From Hallella multisaccharivorax DSM 17128 (GTDB lineage Bacteria > Bacteroidota > Bacteroidia > Bacteroidales > Bacteroidaceae): 64,000 nt of DNA. Where the stretch lies: positions 130,111 to 194,110 of the forward strand of contig NZ_GL945017.1 in assembly GCF_000218235.1 (NCBI RefSeq). Direction: 5' to 3'. Positions within the stretch are counted from its first letter, which is position 1, and each line of letters begins with the position of its first letter. Made by a program: the position numbers and the translations under genes. This document shows positions 33,496 through 42,553 of the stretch, piece after piece. A model generated the notes under the pieces. It saw only the letters and a program-made list of their open reading frames with translations, made no database searches and was not told where the DNA came from.

Positions 33496-36456
33496 TTAAG
33501 GAATTATTACCACTCCCACTTGCTTTCTTCCATCCATCATGATTCTAAGTGGTCTGGGGAAATGAATATGGCGCACAAGTGAAGTCTCCTCGACAGCCGG
33601 CATGGTGTCAAGAAGTTGCTTTTGGACAATGCCGCCATCATCTCGGTTGGTATCAATCGTGAAATATCCCACTCCGAAAGAGGTTAAGTTCTGGAAGAAA
33701 TGCGTGCCTTGACTGGGATCGACACGATAACCGGGTAAAGCTATTTCAGCAATGACGCGCGCCGCACTGATAGCAGGCCACTTCACAGGAATGCCAAGCC
33801 AAGGATCGCTGCTGCCCCACCGTCCAGGGCCTATAAGAACATACTGTCGTCCCTCAGCAAGGAAGCGACGGTTTATCTGATCGATGTCGAGGGCAATTTG
33901 CGGATTATTGGCAGCGGAATAGTGATCATCCCAACGCACATAGACCACGTCGGAGACCTCTTCCGAGATGCCATGACCCAGGGAGTTGGTACTCTTCAGA
34001 AGGCACTCCTCCGCCGGTATTGACGCCACATCCTCAACGAGTTCCTGCTTGGTGTCTACGATGGGACGTATCTGTAAGAGACAGAAATCGCCGGTACGGT
34101 CAACATTGAGGTTACAGGCAAACTCGATCTCCACAGGGCGGCGCATGGCATGAGAACCATACTTCATGGCCATCTGCATGAGTTGTGGTAACGGAAAAAC
34201 ACCTTGCCGCAACACACCGTCAAAGGATATAATCCTACGGCCGTTGTCGTAGAGTCCTTCACGGATGATCTGGTCATCCGGATCATAAGTCGAAGCGATA
34301 TAATTGAGCGCACCATCTTTATAAGCTTCCTTCACTCTGAGATTAAGGATGTTGAATCCATCGTCAACCTTAAAGTCAAGGCCTGCATAGCCTGTATCGA
34401 GTGCATAGAAACGGGTTTGGGTATCACGTAAGGCAATTTCCATGTCAGACATTTGCAGAACCTGATCAGGATGGTAGGGCGAGACCCGCAGCGTCTGGCC
34501 ACCGTCGACAATGTATTTTCCCAATCCCAAGGCCAGCGAAGCAATACCATCTTCAGCCTTCTCCTCTCCGATAGGATAATAGTTGATGGATCGCAGAACT
34601 CCGGATATATTGGGATAATAGCGTCCGCCATAATCTTTCCCCACCACTTCCTGCAGGATGACAGCCATTTTCTCCTGATCGATGACATTGCTTGTGGCAG
34701 CCATGTAAGCCTTCGAATCGCGATAGAATACAGAAGCGTAGACGCTCTTGATAGCCGCCGCCAACATGCGCAGCATCTCCTGCCGGTCGTTGAGACGCGG
34801 TATCATGTAGGTGGAATAGATACCGGCGAAAGGCTGATAGTGACTATCCTCCAGCAGTGAGCTCGACCGGATGGCAATCGGCGTATTGGTAGCATCGAAA
34901 AAAGTAAGGAAGTCCTTAATGTAACTGTCAGGCAGTTGTGCCTCAAGAAAACGGGAAAGAATGAGCTCGTCGGGCGCATTGCTCAAGGCAATAGGATAGA
35001 GATTGTTTTGCTCCATGAACTGGTCGAAGATGTCGGTGCAGAGCACCACGGTCTTCGGGATGCGTACCGTAGCTCCTGGAAACTGATTCATCTCAGGGTA
35101 CATCTTGATGACGTTGTCGAGAAAAGCCAATCCGCGTCCCTTGCCGCCAAGCGACCCGTCACCGATACGCGCAAAGTGGGCATAGCGGTCGAACTTGCCA
35201 CGATCAAACACGGCAACGACGCCAATGTTCTTCATGTGGCGGTACTGCACAATGGCATCGAAGATGATTTGCCGGTGGGCATCAACATCTTGCAGTTTGT
35301 GCCACGTCACCTGCTTGAGAAACTTACTCACAGGGAAAATAGCACGGGCGCAAAGCCAACGACTGATGTGATTGCGCGAGACATGGTAGAGCATAGAGTC
35401 GGAGGGAATCTTGAAGATATTGTCCTGCAACTGCTTAAGAGTGCTCACACGTGCTATTTCCTGATGGGTCTTGGGATCACGGAAGATGAAATCGCCGAAA
35501 CCCATATGCTCCTCCAGAAGGTGACGCAATTCCAAGGATAGCATTTTTGAGTTCTTATCTACATAATGAAAATGCTCCTTTTCAGCGCGATCTTTATTGG
35601 CTGTTTCCGAGCTTTCCATGATCAGTGGAACGTATTCGTCATTCTTACGGATATCTTTCAAAAGCTTAAAGCCTGCTTCCGCGTCACGCTTACCCCCCTT
35701 AGGGAAGCGTACGTCACTGATAACGCCCAGACAATTGTCCTTATACCTATTATATATACGCATCGCTTCTTCATAGGTACGTGCCAATACCACTTTCGGC
35801 CGACCACGCTGACGCAACGTGGCAGCATGGGGATTGAGGGCCTCGGTGGCGAAATTGCGGCTCTGCTGAAGAATATAGTTATAGAGATTAGGAAGAATCG
35901 ACGAATAAAAACGCACAGAATCCTCCACTAAGAGAATCATCTGCACCCCTGCCTCCTTCACGTCATGAGCAATATTCATCTTGTCCTCGATGAGCTTAAT
36001 GATGGAAAGGATGAGATTAGTGTTGCCTAACCAGCAGAAAACGTAATCGAAGATACTAAGGTCCTCGTTCTCCATCCTCCGCGTGATACCATGCGAGAAA
36101 GGCGTAAGCACGATGCAATGGATCTCTGGGAACTTTGTCTTGATGGCCCTTGCCACGGTGAAGGCATCGTTGTCTGCATTGCCTGGCATACAGATTACGA
36201 GGTCGATGGCTGTCGTGGTCAACACCTGTTCCGCCTCTTCCGTTGTAGACACCTGGATGAACGTCGGCGGATAGCGCAGGCCCAAGGCCATATACTCATC
36301 ATAGATTTTCTCCTCCACGCGCCCGTCATCCTCTAACATAAAAGCATCATAGGGGTTGGCTACGATAAGGACATTGTAGATGTGACGCGTCATGATATTA
36401 AGAAACGTCACATCCTTTAATATAAACTTCGTCCACTCCTTGGGTATATTGCTCAT
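33496..36456 (-). CDS. Receiver-like / PEP-pyruvate-binding domain protein
   Basis: 986 aa. Residues 25-165 and about 170-310 look like two receiver-type domains (IYNVLIVANPYDAFMLEDDG; then MILLVEDSVRFYSSILPNL and VISDVRFPKGG with a phospho-acceptor-like Asp). From about 430 onward is a PPDK_N-type ATP-grasp domain: DGSLGGKGRGLAFLDNVI, IAIRSSSLLEDSHYQPFAGI, and LLQIRPIVD near residue 800. The swivelling phosphohistidine domain (GGxxSHxA) and PEP/pyruvate TIM barrel of true PEP synthase are not visible, so it cannot be a complete one. Substrate unknown. Confidence 0.75.
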   Translation of the reverse strand: MSNIPKEWTKFILKDVTFLNIMTRHIYNVLIVANPYDAFMLEDDGRVEEKIYDEYMALGLRYPPTFIQVSTTEEAEQVLTTTAIDLVICMPGNADNDAFTVARAIKTKFPEIHCIVLTPFSHGITRRMENEDLSIFDYVFCWLGNTNLILSIIKLIEDKMNIAHDVKEAGVQMILLVEDSVRFYSSILPNLYNYILQQSRNFATEALNPHAATLRQRGRPKVVLARTYEEAMRIYNRYKDNCLGVISDVRFPKGGKRDAEAGFKLLKDIRKNDEYVPLIMESSETANKDRAEKEHFHYVDKNSKMLSLELRHLLEEHMGFGDFIFRDPKTHQEIARVSTLKQLQDNIFKIPSDSMLYHVSRNHISRWLCARAIFPVSKFLKQVTWHKLQDVDAHRQIIFDAIVQYRHMKNIGVVAVFDRGKFDRYAHFARIGDGSLGGKGRGLAFLDNVIKMYPEMNQFPGATVRIPKTVVLCTDIFDQFMEQNNLYPIALSNAPDELILSRFLEAQLPDSYIKDFLTFFDATNTPIAIRSSSLLEDSHYQPFAGIYSTYMIPRLNDRQEMLRMLAAAIKSVYASVFYRDSKAYMAATSNVIDQEKMAVILQEVVGKDYGGRYYPNISGVLRSINYYPIGEEKAEDGIASLALGLGKYIVDGGQTLRVSPYHPDQVLQMSDMEIALRDTQTRFYALDTGYAGLDFKVDDGFNILNLRVKEAYKDGALNYIASTYDPDDQIIREGLYDNGRRIISFDGVLRQGVFPLPQLMQMAMKYGSHAMRRPVEIEFACNLNVDRTGDFCLLQIRPIVDTKQELVEDVASIPAEECLLKSTNSLGHGISEEVSDVVYVRWDDHYSAANNPQIALDIDQINRRFLAEGRQYVLIGPGRWGSSDPWLGIPVKWPAISAARVIAEIALPGYRVDPSQGTHFFQNLTSFGVGYFTIDTNRDDGGIVQKQLLDTMPAVEETSLVRHIHFPRPLRIMMDGRKQVGVVIIP

Positions 36457-36478
36457 GTATAAAGCCTTTAGTTTACCG

Positions 36479-36509
36479 CAAAATTACGGTAAATACCCAA
36501 GAAAGCAAA
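36479..36509 (-). promoter_or_regulatory. Promoter of the PEP-binding-domain gene
   Basis: Minus-strand TTTG (36506-36509), 19-bp spacer, TAATTTTG (36479-36486), 23 bp before the start codon, giving a very short leader. It lies in the 70-bp gap after the PUL's last gene. Confidence 0.7.
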
Positions 36510-36526
36510 CAAAAAGAACGAAAAAA

Positions 36527-39076
36527 TCAATTCAAACTGATGCCGAGAGGCTTGATATTCCATCCCTCTACTTTAAGACGAAGCTTACTTTTTGTCTTGA
36601 GTTGAGACAAGTCGCATGTCACCGTGGTCTGCTGATGAGGTTCGAGTGAAATGTAGTTATCTGAATAGAATACGGGCGACACCAATGTCCCCTGACGGTC
36701 GACGAGGGCCATGCGCAGGAAGAAAGCCACATGATTGGTCGGATTGTTCAATACAATCTTTACTTTCCCGCTTTCTTTCTTACCGGAAGTATTCACCACG
36801 ACCTTAACATCAACAACAGGCAAGGAAGACAATGCCTCGTAACTGGCGTAGTGCCTGACGGGGGTTGTGATCCATGTAGACTTTGCCCAGTCATACACAT
36901 CCGAGTCTTTCGCAAGGACATAGACATTGTGCGCCAGCAGATTTCCAGCCCTGTCTTTCAGTTTCAGGAAAAGGAAAGCATTGTCAGGTCTAAAGGCAGG
37001 CACCTGAAACACACCCGCATAGTTTATTTCTTTAGCCTCAGCCAGCTTTACCTGATGGGAGAGCTGCCGTCCATCCGTGTCATAGAGATCCATCTCCGCT
37101 ATGGCCTCATGTCTATTCAATGTACTGTTGGCCATCATCACCTTTCTTTGTCCATAGTCATAGATGAGCTGTAAGGGAGCATTGCCATTCTTCACGCCAT
37201 AATAAGCCGCATTGGGCACACCATAGTAATCATAAAGTTGCCAGTACATCCCAGGCCTTGCCGAATTAAGCATCCACTGGATGATACCCGTGGCACGCGG
37301 CACATTGACCCGAAACGACTCAAACATGGCCCGTGTGCTCTCATAGTTGGCAAGGTCGGCACAATGAAGGAAAGCATCAAGTGTACCTGTTTCGCCGTAC
37401 CGTTCCCCCAACACCTCTTGGAGCCGGTCAAGGGTAGACATAGAGGATGTAGAGGCTGTGCAGTGGTAGTTCCAAACAGAATCGACGGGCCAGAGATGAT
37501 CCGTCCCCACCATACGTACAATGTCTTCTTTCTGTGGCAACTGTGCCCCTATCCCTGTCTCAGAGTTGAAACCGAAGGCACCACCCGGTGCTCGTTTCTC
37601 GTACCAATAGGAAGGGCTTACGTAATCGTAAGGACCGGCCATCTTCATGCCTGCCGTACCCGTCAGTCCACTCTCTAACTTCTTAGCCGATGTGATATGT
37701 GGCCGTGACGGATCTAACTTGTTCAAGATAAGAAGATAGTTCTGCTCCAATTCCGGTGCAGGCAATTTGTCACTTCCTATGAACCAGCAGATGATACTCG
37801 GATGGCGACGCAACCAGAGAACCTGATCGTGAAAATACCGTGTCATCAACGTCACGTCTGCTTCTGAGGTCATGCCACCATAGAGAATATCACATTTCTT
37901 ACCCAGATAGTCCTCCCACTCCCAATGACAAGTCCAACCGGGGAGGACCAGGATACCAAGACTGTCACAACGGTTGAAAATATCCTGCGACCCTCCCCAG
38001 ATGTTCTCCATGCGGATGGCATTGAGATTCATATCACATACCATTTTAAGCTGAGCCGCATTTGACGACGGTGTGTCACGCATGAAAATATCATCTGTCC
38101 ACCCGCCACCGCGAATCAAGAGCCGTTTGCCATTGAGTGTAAATCCGCGGTCTCCATTCGAGGTATAATAATCATTTATCTCACGTATACCAAAAGTAAA
38201 ATCATCTGCATCTTCTGTACCATTGGCAGAGACAAACTCAAGGTGCATCCGGTACAGATCCGGTTTCCCAAGATCACGGCTCCACCAAAGACGCGGAGCC
38301 AGCACATGAAGTGCCTCAACATCTTCATCATTCAACCTGAGCAGCCTGCGCTGATGAGGCTTAAGCGTCATGGGCCATTGGAACTTCCTCCCATCAAAAG
38401 ATCCGACAAGATGGCCCGTGACCTCATGGTCGCTCACATTCTCAATAACTGTGTTCAACTGCAACCAGGCCTCTTTCAGGGTGTGCTTGTTAACCAAACT
38501 GTAGACAGCGGGATCGCTGAGAAGCACATCCCCACACACTATGATACTGACAGGGCGGATGATGCCCATATTCCCATCGACTGGCCCTGGATTCCAGTCT
38601 ACGAATCCGGCATTAGGTTCTCCTTTCTGTGCACGGTAAACCTCTATCTTTAAGTCATTGTCGCACTGCACATCCTGAGTGATGTCCAAGCGGTGACGGC
38701 AATAGGTCCCAAAGATCTGATCCTTTGTGGCAAGAACTTTTCCATTAAGAATGATATCTGCCCTGTAGCTGATACCGTCAAGCTGGAGGAAGATGTGATG
38801 TCCTTGAAGCTCTTTATCTGTGAGCTTGAAGTGGTTCTCGTAGATCCATGGCACCTCAAAGCGCGTACAGTCTACAGATTTATAGTTCATACCTTCCAAA
38901 ATGCCTCCATACTCGCCATTCTCCGTCAAAGTCCCCATGACCGTGGAAGGTACGGAGGTAGGGTAATGATTCTGCAAAACCCAACCATCATGAAGTGTGA
39001 TCACAGATGCACACACTGACAACGAAAAGACATAAGACAAGCATAATCCTGCCAACAGAAAGAACAACTTCTTCAT
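36527..39076 (-). CDS. Glycoside hydrolase family 2, exo-beta-glucosaminidase/mannosidase-like
   Basis: 849 aa with a signal peptide (residues 1-23). Domain order is GH2: jelly-roll sugar-binding domain (VPWIYENHFKLTD; ADIILNGKVLATKDQIFGTY), immunoglobulin-like domain, TIM barrel (KRLLIRGGGWTDD; MNLNAIRMENIWGG) and C-terminal sandwich. The acid/base position reads CWFIGSD (Asp436) instead of the usual Asn-Glu, and the nucleophile lies in FNSETG (Glu506); an Asp/Glu pair with SD is characteristic of CsxA-type exo-beta-D-glucosaminidases. It would act in the periplasm on imported oligosaccharides. Start overlaps the ROK gene stop by 4 bp. Confidence 0.85.
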   Translation of the reverse strand: MKKLFFLLAGLCLSYVFSLSVCASVITLHDGWVLQNHYPTSVPSTVMGTLTENGEYGGILEGMNYKSVDCTRFEVPWIYENHFKLTDKELQGHHIFLQLDGISYRADIILNGKVLATKDQIFGTYCRHRLDITQDVQCDNDLKIEVYRAQKGEPNAGFVDWNPGPVDGNMGIIRPVSIIVCGDVLLSDPAVYSLVNKHTLKEAWLQLNTVIENVSDHEVTGHLVGSFDGRKFQWPMTLKPHQRRLLRLNDEDVEALHVLAPRLWWSRDLGKPDLYRMHLEFVSANGTEDADDFTFGIREINDYYTSNGDRGFTLNGKRLLIRGGGWTDDIFMRDTPSSNAAQLKMVCDMNLNAIRMENIWGGSQDIFNRCDSLGILVLPGWTCHWEWEDYLGKKCDILYGGMTSEADVTLMTRYFHDQVLWLRRHPSIICWFIGSDKLPAPELEQNYLLILNKLDPSRPHITSAKKLESGLTGTAGMKMAGPYDYVSPSYWYEKRAPGGAFGFNSETGIGAQLPQKEDIVRMVGTDHLWPVDSVWNYHCTASTSSMSTLDRLQEVLGERYGETGTLDAFLHCADLANYESTRAMFESFRVNVPRATGIIQWMLNSARPGMYWQLYDYYGVPNAAYYGVKNGNAPLQLIYDYGQRKVMMANSTLNRHEAIAEMDLYDTDGRQLSHQVKLAEAKEINYAGVFQVPAFRPDNAFLFLKLKDRAGNLLAHNVYVLAKDSDVYDWAKSTWITTPVRHYASYEALSSLPVVDVKVVVNTSGKKESGKVKIVLNNPTNHVAFFLRMALVDRQGTLVSPVFYSDNYISLEPHQQTTVTCDLSQLKTKSKLRLKVEGWNIKPLGISLN

Positions 39077-39951
39077 ACTATACCTTCTTCATACTTATGA
39101 TTCAAGCTCGCAGCTCCCAGGAGGGCAGTATCTGCTAACTTGGTGGCAATGACATGTAAATGCCCAACCGACTTCGGATAAGGGAAGGTTTGGACCGTCG
39201 CCATCATCGTCGCTTTGAAGAGTGGAAAAGCCTTTGCTATACCACCGCCCATCACCACTGCCTCAGGATCATAAGCATACATTAATGCTTTCACGAGTTC
39301 TCCCATATGAGTTCCAAATTGTCTCCATCGCAGCATAGCTTTATCATTGCCTTGCTCAGCCTTCCGTGCGAGAGAGCTGGCATCTTCGCCGCATTGCTCC
39401 AGAAAATAATGACTGCTGCAATAGTGCTCAAAATCGCTGTCACGATAAGGCAAAGAGCCTACCTCTCCGGCGCCGCCATTGAAGCCATGATAGAGCTGCC
39501 CATTGATCACGATACCCGCACCAAGACCCGTCCCAAGCGTAATACCTACGAAATGACGGAAAGAGCGACCCTCACCATAACGTGCCAGCCCTAATGTAAA
39601 GCAGTTGGAGTCATTATCCAAATCAACCCTTACCCCAAACTTCCCTGTAAGGATCTCCTTCAACGGCACTTCATCCCACGAAGGGATGTTGGCTGCCTGA
39701 TAGACTATGCCCTGCTCCGTATCGATGACGGAGGGGATGCCGGCACCGATAGCCACAACATCAGGATTCATAAGGGGCTGGATAAGGTCAGTCAAGCAGT
39801 CGAGAACCTCGTCTTTGGAACCTGTAGCCGGGCAGGGAATACATCTTCTTTCCTCTATCCCTTGTTGTCCGACGCGGGCAGCACGTATATTCGTGCCGCC
39901 CATGTCAACGCCAATAGTTTTTTCTTGTCTCATAGTGCCAGAGCCTTTCAT
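39073..39951 (-). CDS. ROK-family sugar kinase
   Basis: 292 aa. The N-terminal phosphate motif GVDMGGTNIRAARV and the central GITLGTGLGAGIVING are those of ROK kinases, with Asp in NDSNCF as probable catalytic base. The usual ROK zinc site (HxxxCxCGxxGC) is degraded: only scattered Cys remain in HYCSSHYFLEQCGED. The chosen start is translationally coupled to the preceding gene (ATGA, 39948-39951); an internal Met at 39933 is an alternative. In this PUL it probably phosphorylates the hexose or hexosamine released by the GH2 enzyme. Confidence 0.88.
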   Translation of the reverse strand: MKGSGTMRQEKTIGVDMGGTNIRAARVGQQGIEERRCIPCPATGSKDEVLDCLTDLIQPLMNPDVVAIGAGIPSVIDTEQGIVYQAANIPSWDEVPLKEILTGKFGVRVDLDNDSNCFTLGLARYGEGRSFRHFVGITLGTGLGAGIVINGQLYHGFNGGAGEVGSLPYRDSDFEHYCSSHYFLEQCGEDASSLARKAEQGNDKAMLRWRQFGTHMGELVKALMYAYDPEAVVMGGGIAKAFPLFKATMMATVQTFPYPKSVGHLHVIATKLADTALLGAASLNHKYEEGIV

Positions 39952-40772
39952 TCACTCTTAAGCACCCAGAACGTAGCATCAGACCAAGCCGCGGCATCCG
40001 CCGAATTCCAACAAAGGATCATCTCATGCTCCGTGAGTTTCAGAATCTCAAAGGTCGTAATCTTATTGTTCTTATCCCAGTAAGCATGACCTGAGAGCAT
40101 TGTCACCCTCTGTAGCTTCAGCTCACCAATAGACCATGGTGTGCCGTCATCGGCATTGCTCTTCGTAGCCGTCATGTCAAAGCTGAACGTGCCCTTCTCC
40201 AGCACCTTTCCATTAGCGTCAACCTTTTCTACGTTCGGTCCTCCATTGAGATTGAAGACCATGGAGCAGTCTCTGTCTTCCAAGTCTCCAGGGGCCGTAA
40301 CACTCCAGGATGGAAGGAACTCAGCCAGCCACCCGCCAGTACCATAGACAGCATTGTTGGCACCCTCAAAGTCCCACGTCCATTTCTTTCCTTCGAGTGT
40401 CGATCCGGCAAAGAGTGTCCATTCCTTCTGAATGGCATGGTCAATTTTGGAGATGTGTACGAGACGCTCCGCCCTAACTTGCCCGCCATCACACAGACCA
40501 ACAAACTTCACGCTGATGTCACCGACATAAGGCATGACGATCGTATCACACTGACGGGTAGACACGCCTGTCCCATAATCCCAGTAGCTGCCCACGCCCG
40601 GGGTGTTGTTCTTCACGACGATGGCATTACTGCCATCCGTTAGATTGTATACTCCCAGATCCAGCTGGTCCGGGGTAAGGACAGAGCCTGCACCACGGTC
40701 GTCAACAACAGGATCGCAACCGGCAAAGACCAACAAGGCAATTATCATTGCTATATAAGAAACGCATTTCAT
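39948..40772 (-). CDS. PUL surface lipoprotein (SusE/F-position glycan-binding protein)
   Basis: 274 aa from the start at 40772, which gives a lipoprotein signal (MKCVSYIAMIIALLVFAGC, lipobox). A longer ORF to 40862 overlaps susD and lacks a signal. The product has a short N-terminal beta domain and a larger C-terminal domain rich in aromatic residues (WTWDFEGANNAVYGTGGW; AYWDKNNKITTFEIL), suitable for carbohydrate stacking. Its place directly after susD is where surface glycan-binding proteins are encoded. Family not firmly recognised. Confidence 0.75.
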   Translation of the reverse strand: MKCVSYIAMIIALLVFAGCDPVVDDRGAGSVLTPDQLDLGVYNLTDGSNAIVVKNNTPGVGSYWDYGTGVSTRQCDTIVMPYVGDISVKFVGLCDGGQVRAERLVHISKIDHAIQKEWTLFAGSTLEGKKWTWDFEGANNAVYGTGGWLAEFLPSWSVTAPGDLEDRDCSMVFNLNGGPNVEKVDANGKVLEKGTFSFDMTATKSNADDGTPWSIGELKLQRVTMLSGHAYWDKNNKITTFEILKLTEHEMILCWNSADAAAWSDATFWVLKSE

Positions 40773-40834
40773 GGCTTGGAAATTTTGTTCTAACAGATAT
40801 ATTTTCACCTTTATACTCCAGTGAGGTTTACCGT

Positions 40835-42529
40835 TTACTCCATCAGGCTCTCTGTTCCCCATCCTGGGTTCTGCGTCAGCTTGCCGTTGGAAAGGTCGAT
40901 TTGCTTCTGTGGAATAGGCATCAATCCTCCTGTAGCCTCAATACGCTTCTTGATGTTAGAGAAGTCCATCTTAGTATCGATGAGGTTGTTCTTCACCGTC
41001 ACTTGGTTCTGCTGCTGTTCCAATACATCGGCAGCAATATGCCAGCGCAGGAGATCCCAATAGCGCAGACCTTCGAAAGCAAGTTCCCAGTGACGCTCAT
41101 TGCGCAGATTCTGCTCCGTGTACTCCTCAGCGGGCAATCCGACACGCGCCCTGACTTTATTGAGAGGTGCGGCATTCTTCTCAAGCTCTGCCTGCATAAG
41201 CAAGACATCAGCAAAGCGAAGAATGATGATATCCTGGAAATTGTTAAGCTGATAGTCGGAACTGGCATCGGGATAAAGCTTCTTATAAAAGTTGATGCTG
41301 TTCACATTGCCGTCAGCATCTGTCTCGAGATAGTCGAAAGCAGCATATTTCTTCGACCAATAGCCGGTCTCGTTCATCTGCTTGTCGTTACCCCATACAT
41401 AGTTGGGCATTTCCCTGGTGACACTCATGATCGACGCATCACGACGCAGGTCATTGGCAGGCCAGTTATTATAGGTCTTTGGATTGGCTGTTCCTGCTCC
41501 CCACCCTATGCCGTAGGGAAAATTGGTCGTGATGTCCGGGCCTTCACGGGGCGTGAAGAAAAGGCACGCCTCATTGGAACGGTAAGCCGACTGATCATCC
41601 CAACTGGCATGGGTAGAATACTTAATTGTGAACATACTCTCGGTGTTGGCGCCACTCTCTCCGACCCAGCTCAGGCTGTCGGCCTTATCATAAGCATAAT
41701 CCTTGGCGGTGTACTCATTGGTGTAAGGCCAGAGGCAACGATAATCTCTGACCAGACTGTAGCCACTGTTGTTCACACAGTCATCCACATACTTAATAAC
41801 TTCATCCTTTGTCAAAGTCTTATCGCCCATAGGGATACTCTCCTGCTGATAGTAACCTGTATAGAAGAGGAACACGCGTGCCAACAAGCCCTCTGCCGCC
41901 CAATGATTAGCATGTCCCAGGCTGGAGGTGTTGGCAATAGAATAAGGAGTAGCGGGCAGTTCACGGATAGCATTCATAAGATCGGAGGCAATCAGTCCGT
42001 AGAGTTCTTCCTTGGATCCACGCGGAAGATTCTCCGATTTCGAGGTTGTCGGCATAGGCACTGTACCGAACAATTGACAGAGCTGGAAATAGAAATAAGC
42101 CCGCAGAAAATGAGCCTCACCGCTTGCCTCGTTCTTCTCTGCTTCCGAGAGTACCGACAATGAAGGCAGGGCCTCCAACAAGGAGTTGGCACGGTAAATG
42201 CCACGATAGTCCTGCTTCCATACGTCCGAGAACATATTCTCATCAGCTTTCAACAGATGATCAACGGCCTGGATACGACGATCGTCAGGCCCGCCACCAC
42301 CAAAACGGTCATCCGACAGCAGCTCGGCAGCGATGAAGGCACTCTGACCCTCTTCGCCCGAAGTCATCTCACGCAACTCATCATAGATGCCCACAAGACT
42401 TTTCTGTACGTCTTCCTCCGTTCGTGGAAAGTTAGAGCTATTCTTCTTCGTCAGATTCTCTGTATCAAGAAAATCGTTACACCCCGTCAGCAAGCCTATG
42501 GTAAGCGCGACCATAAATATCTTTTTCAT
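40835..42529 (-). CDS. SusD/RagB-family outer-membrane lipoprotein
   Basis: 564 aa. Lipoprotein signal MKKIFMVALTIGLLTGC; N-terminal TPR-like SusD region (FLRAYFYFQLCQLFGTVPMP) and C-terminal SusD domain with LRNERHWELAFEGLRYWDLL. SusD forms the lid of the SusC channel and binds the glycan at the cell surface. It follows susC by 24 bp. Confidence 0.97.
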   Translation of the reverse strand: MKKIFMVALTIGLLTGCNDFLDTENLTKKNSSNFPRTEEDVQKSLVGIYDELREMTSGEEGQSAFIAAELLSDDRFGGGGPDDRRIQAVDHLLKADENMFSDVWKQDYRGIYRANSLLEALPSLSVLSEAEKNEASGEAHFLRAYFYFQLCQLFGTVPMPTTSKSENLPRGSKEELYGLIASDLMNAIRELPATPYSIANTSSLGHANHWAAEGLLARVFLFYTGYYQQESIPMGDKTLTKDEVIKYVDDCVNNSGYSLVRDYRCLWPYTNEYTAKDYAYDKADSLSWVGESGANTESMFTIKYSTHASWDDQSAYRSNEACLFFTPREGPDITTNFPYGIGWGAGTANPKTYNNWPANDLRRDASIMSVTREMPNYVWGNDKQMNETGYWSKKYAAFDYLETDADGNVNSINFYKKLYPDASSDYQLNNFQDIIILRFADVLLMQAELEKNAAPLNKVRARVGLPAEEYTEQNLRNERHWELAFEGLRYWDLLRWHIAADVLEQQQNQVTVKNNLIDTKMDFSNIKKRIEATGGLMPIPQKQIDLSNGKLTQNPGWGTESLME

Positions 42530-42553
42530 AATAATCCTTCTTTGATGTTACAT

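Noticed and set aside
40748..42163. 471-codon plus-strand ORF opposite susD
   Set aside because: Antisense shadow of the SusD gene; no recognisable protein features.
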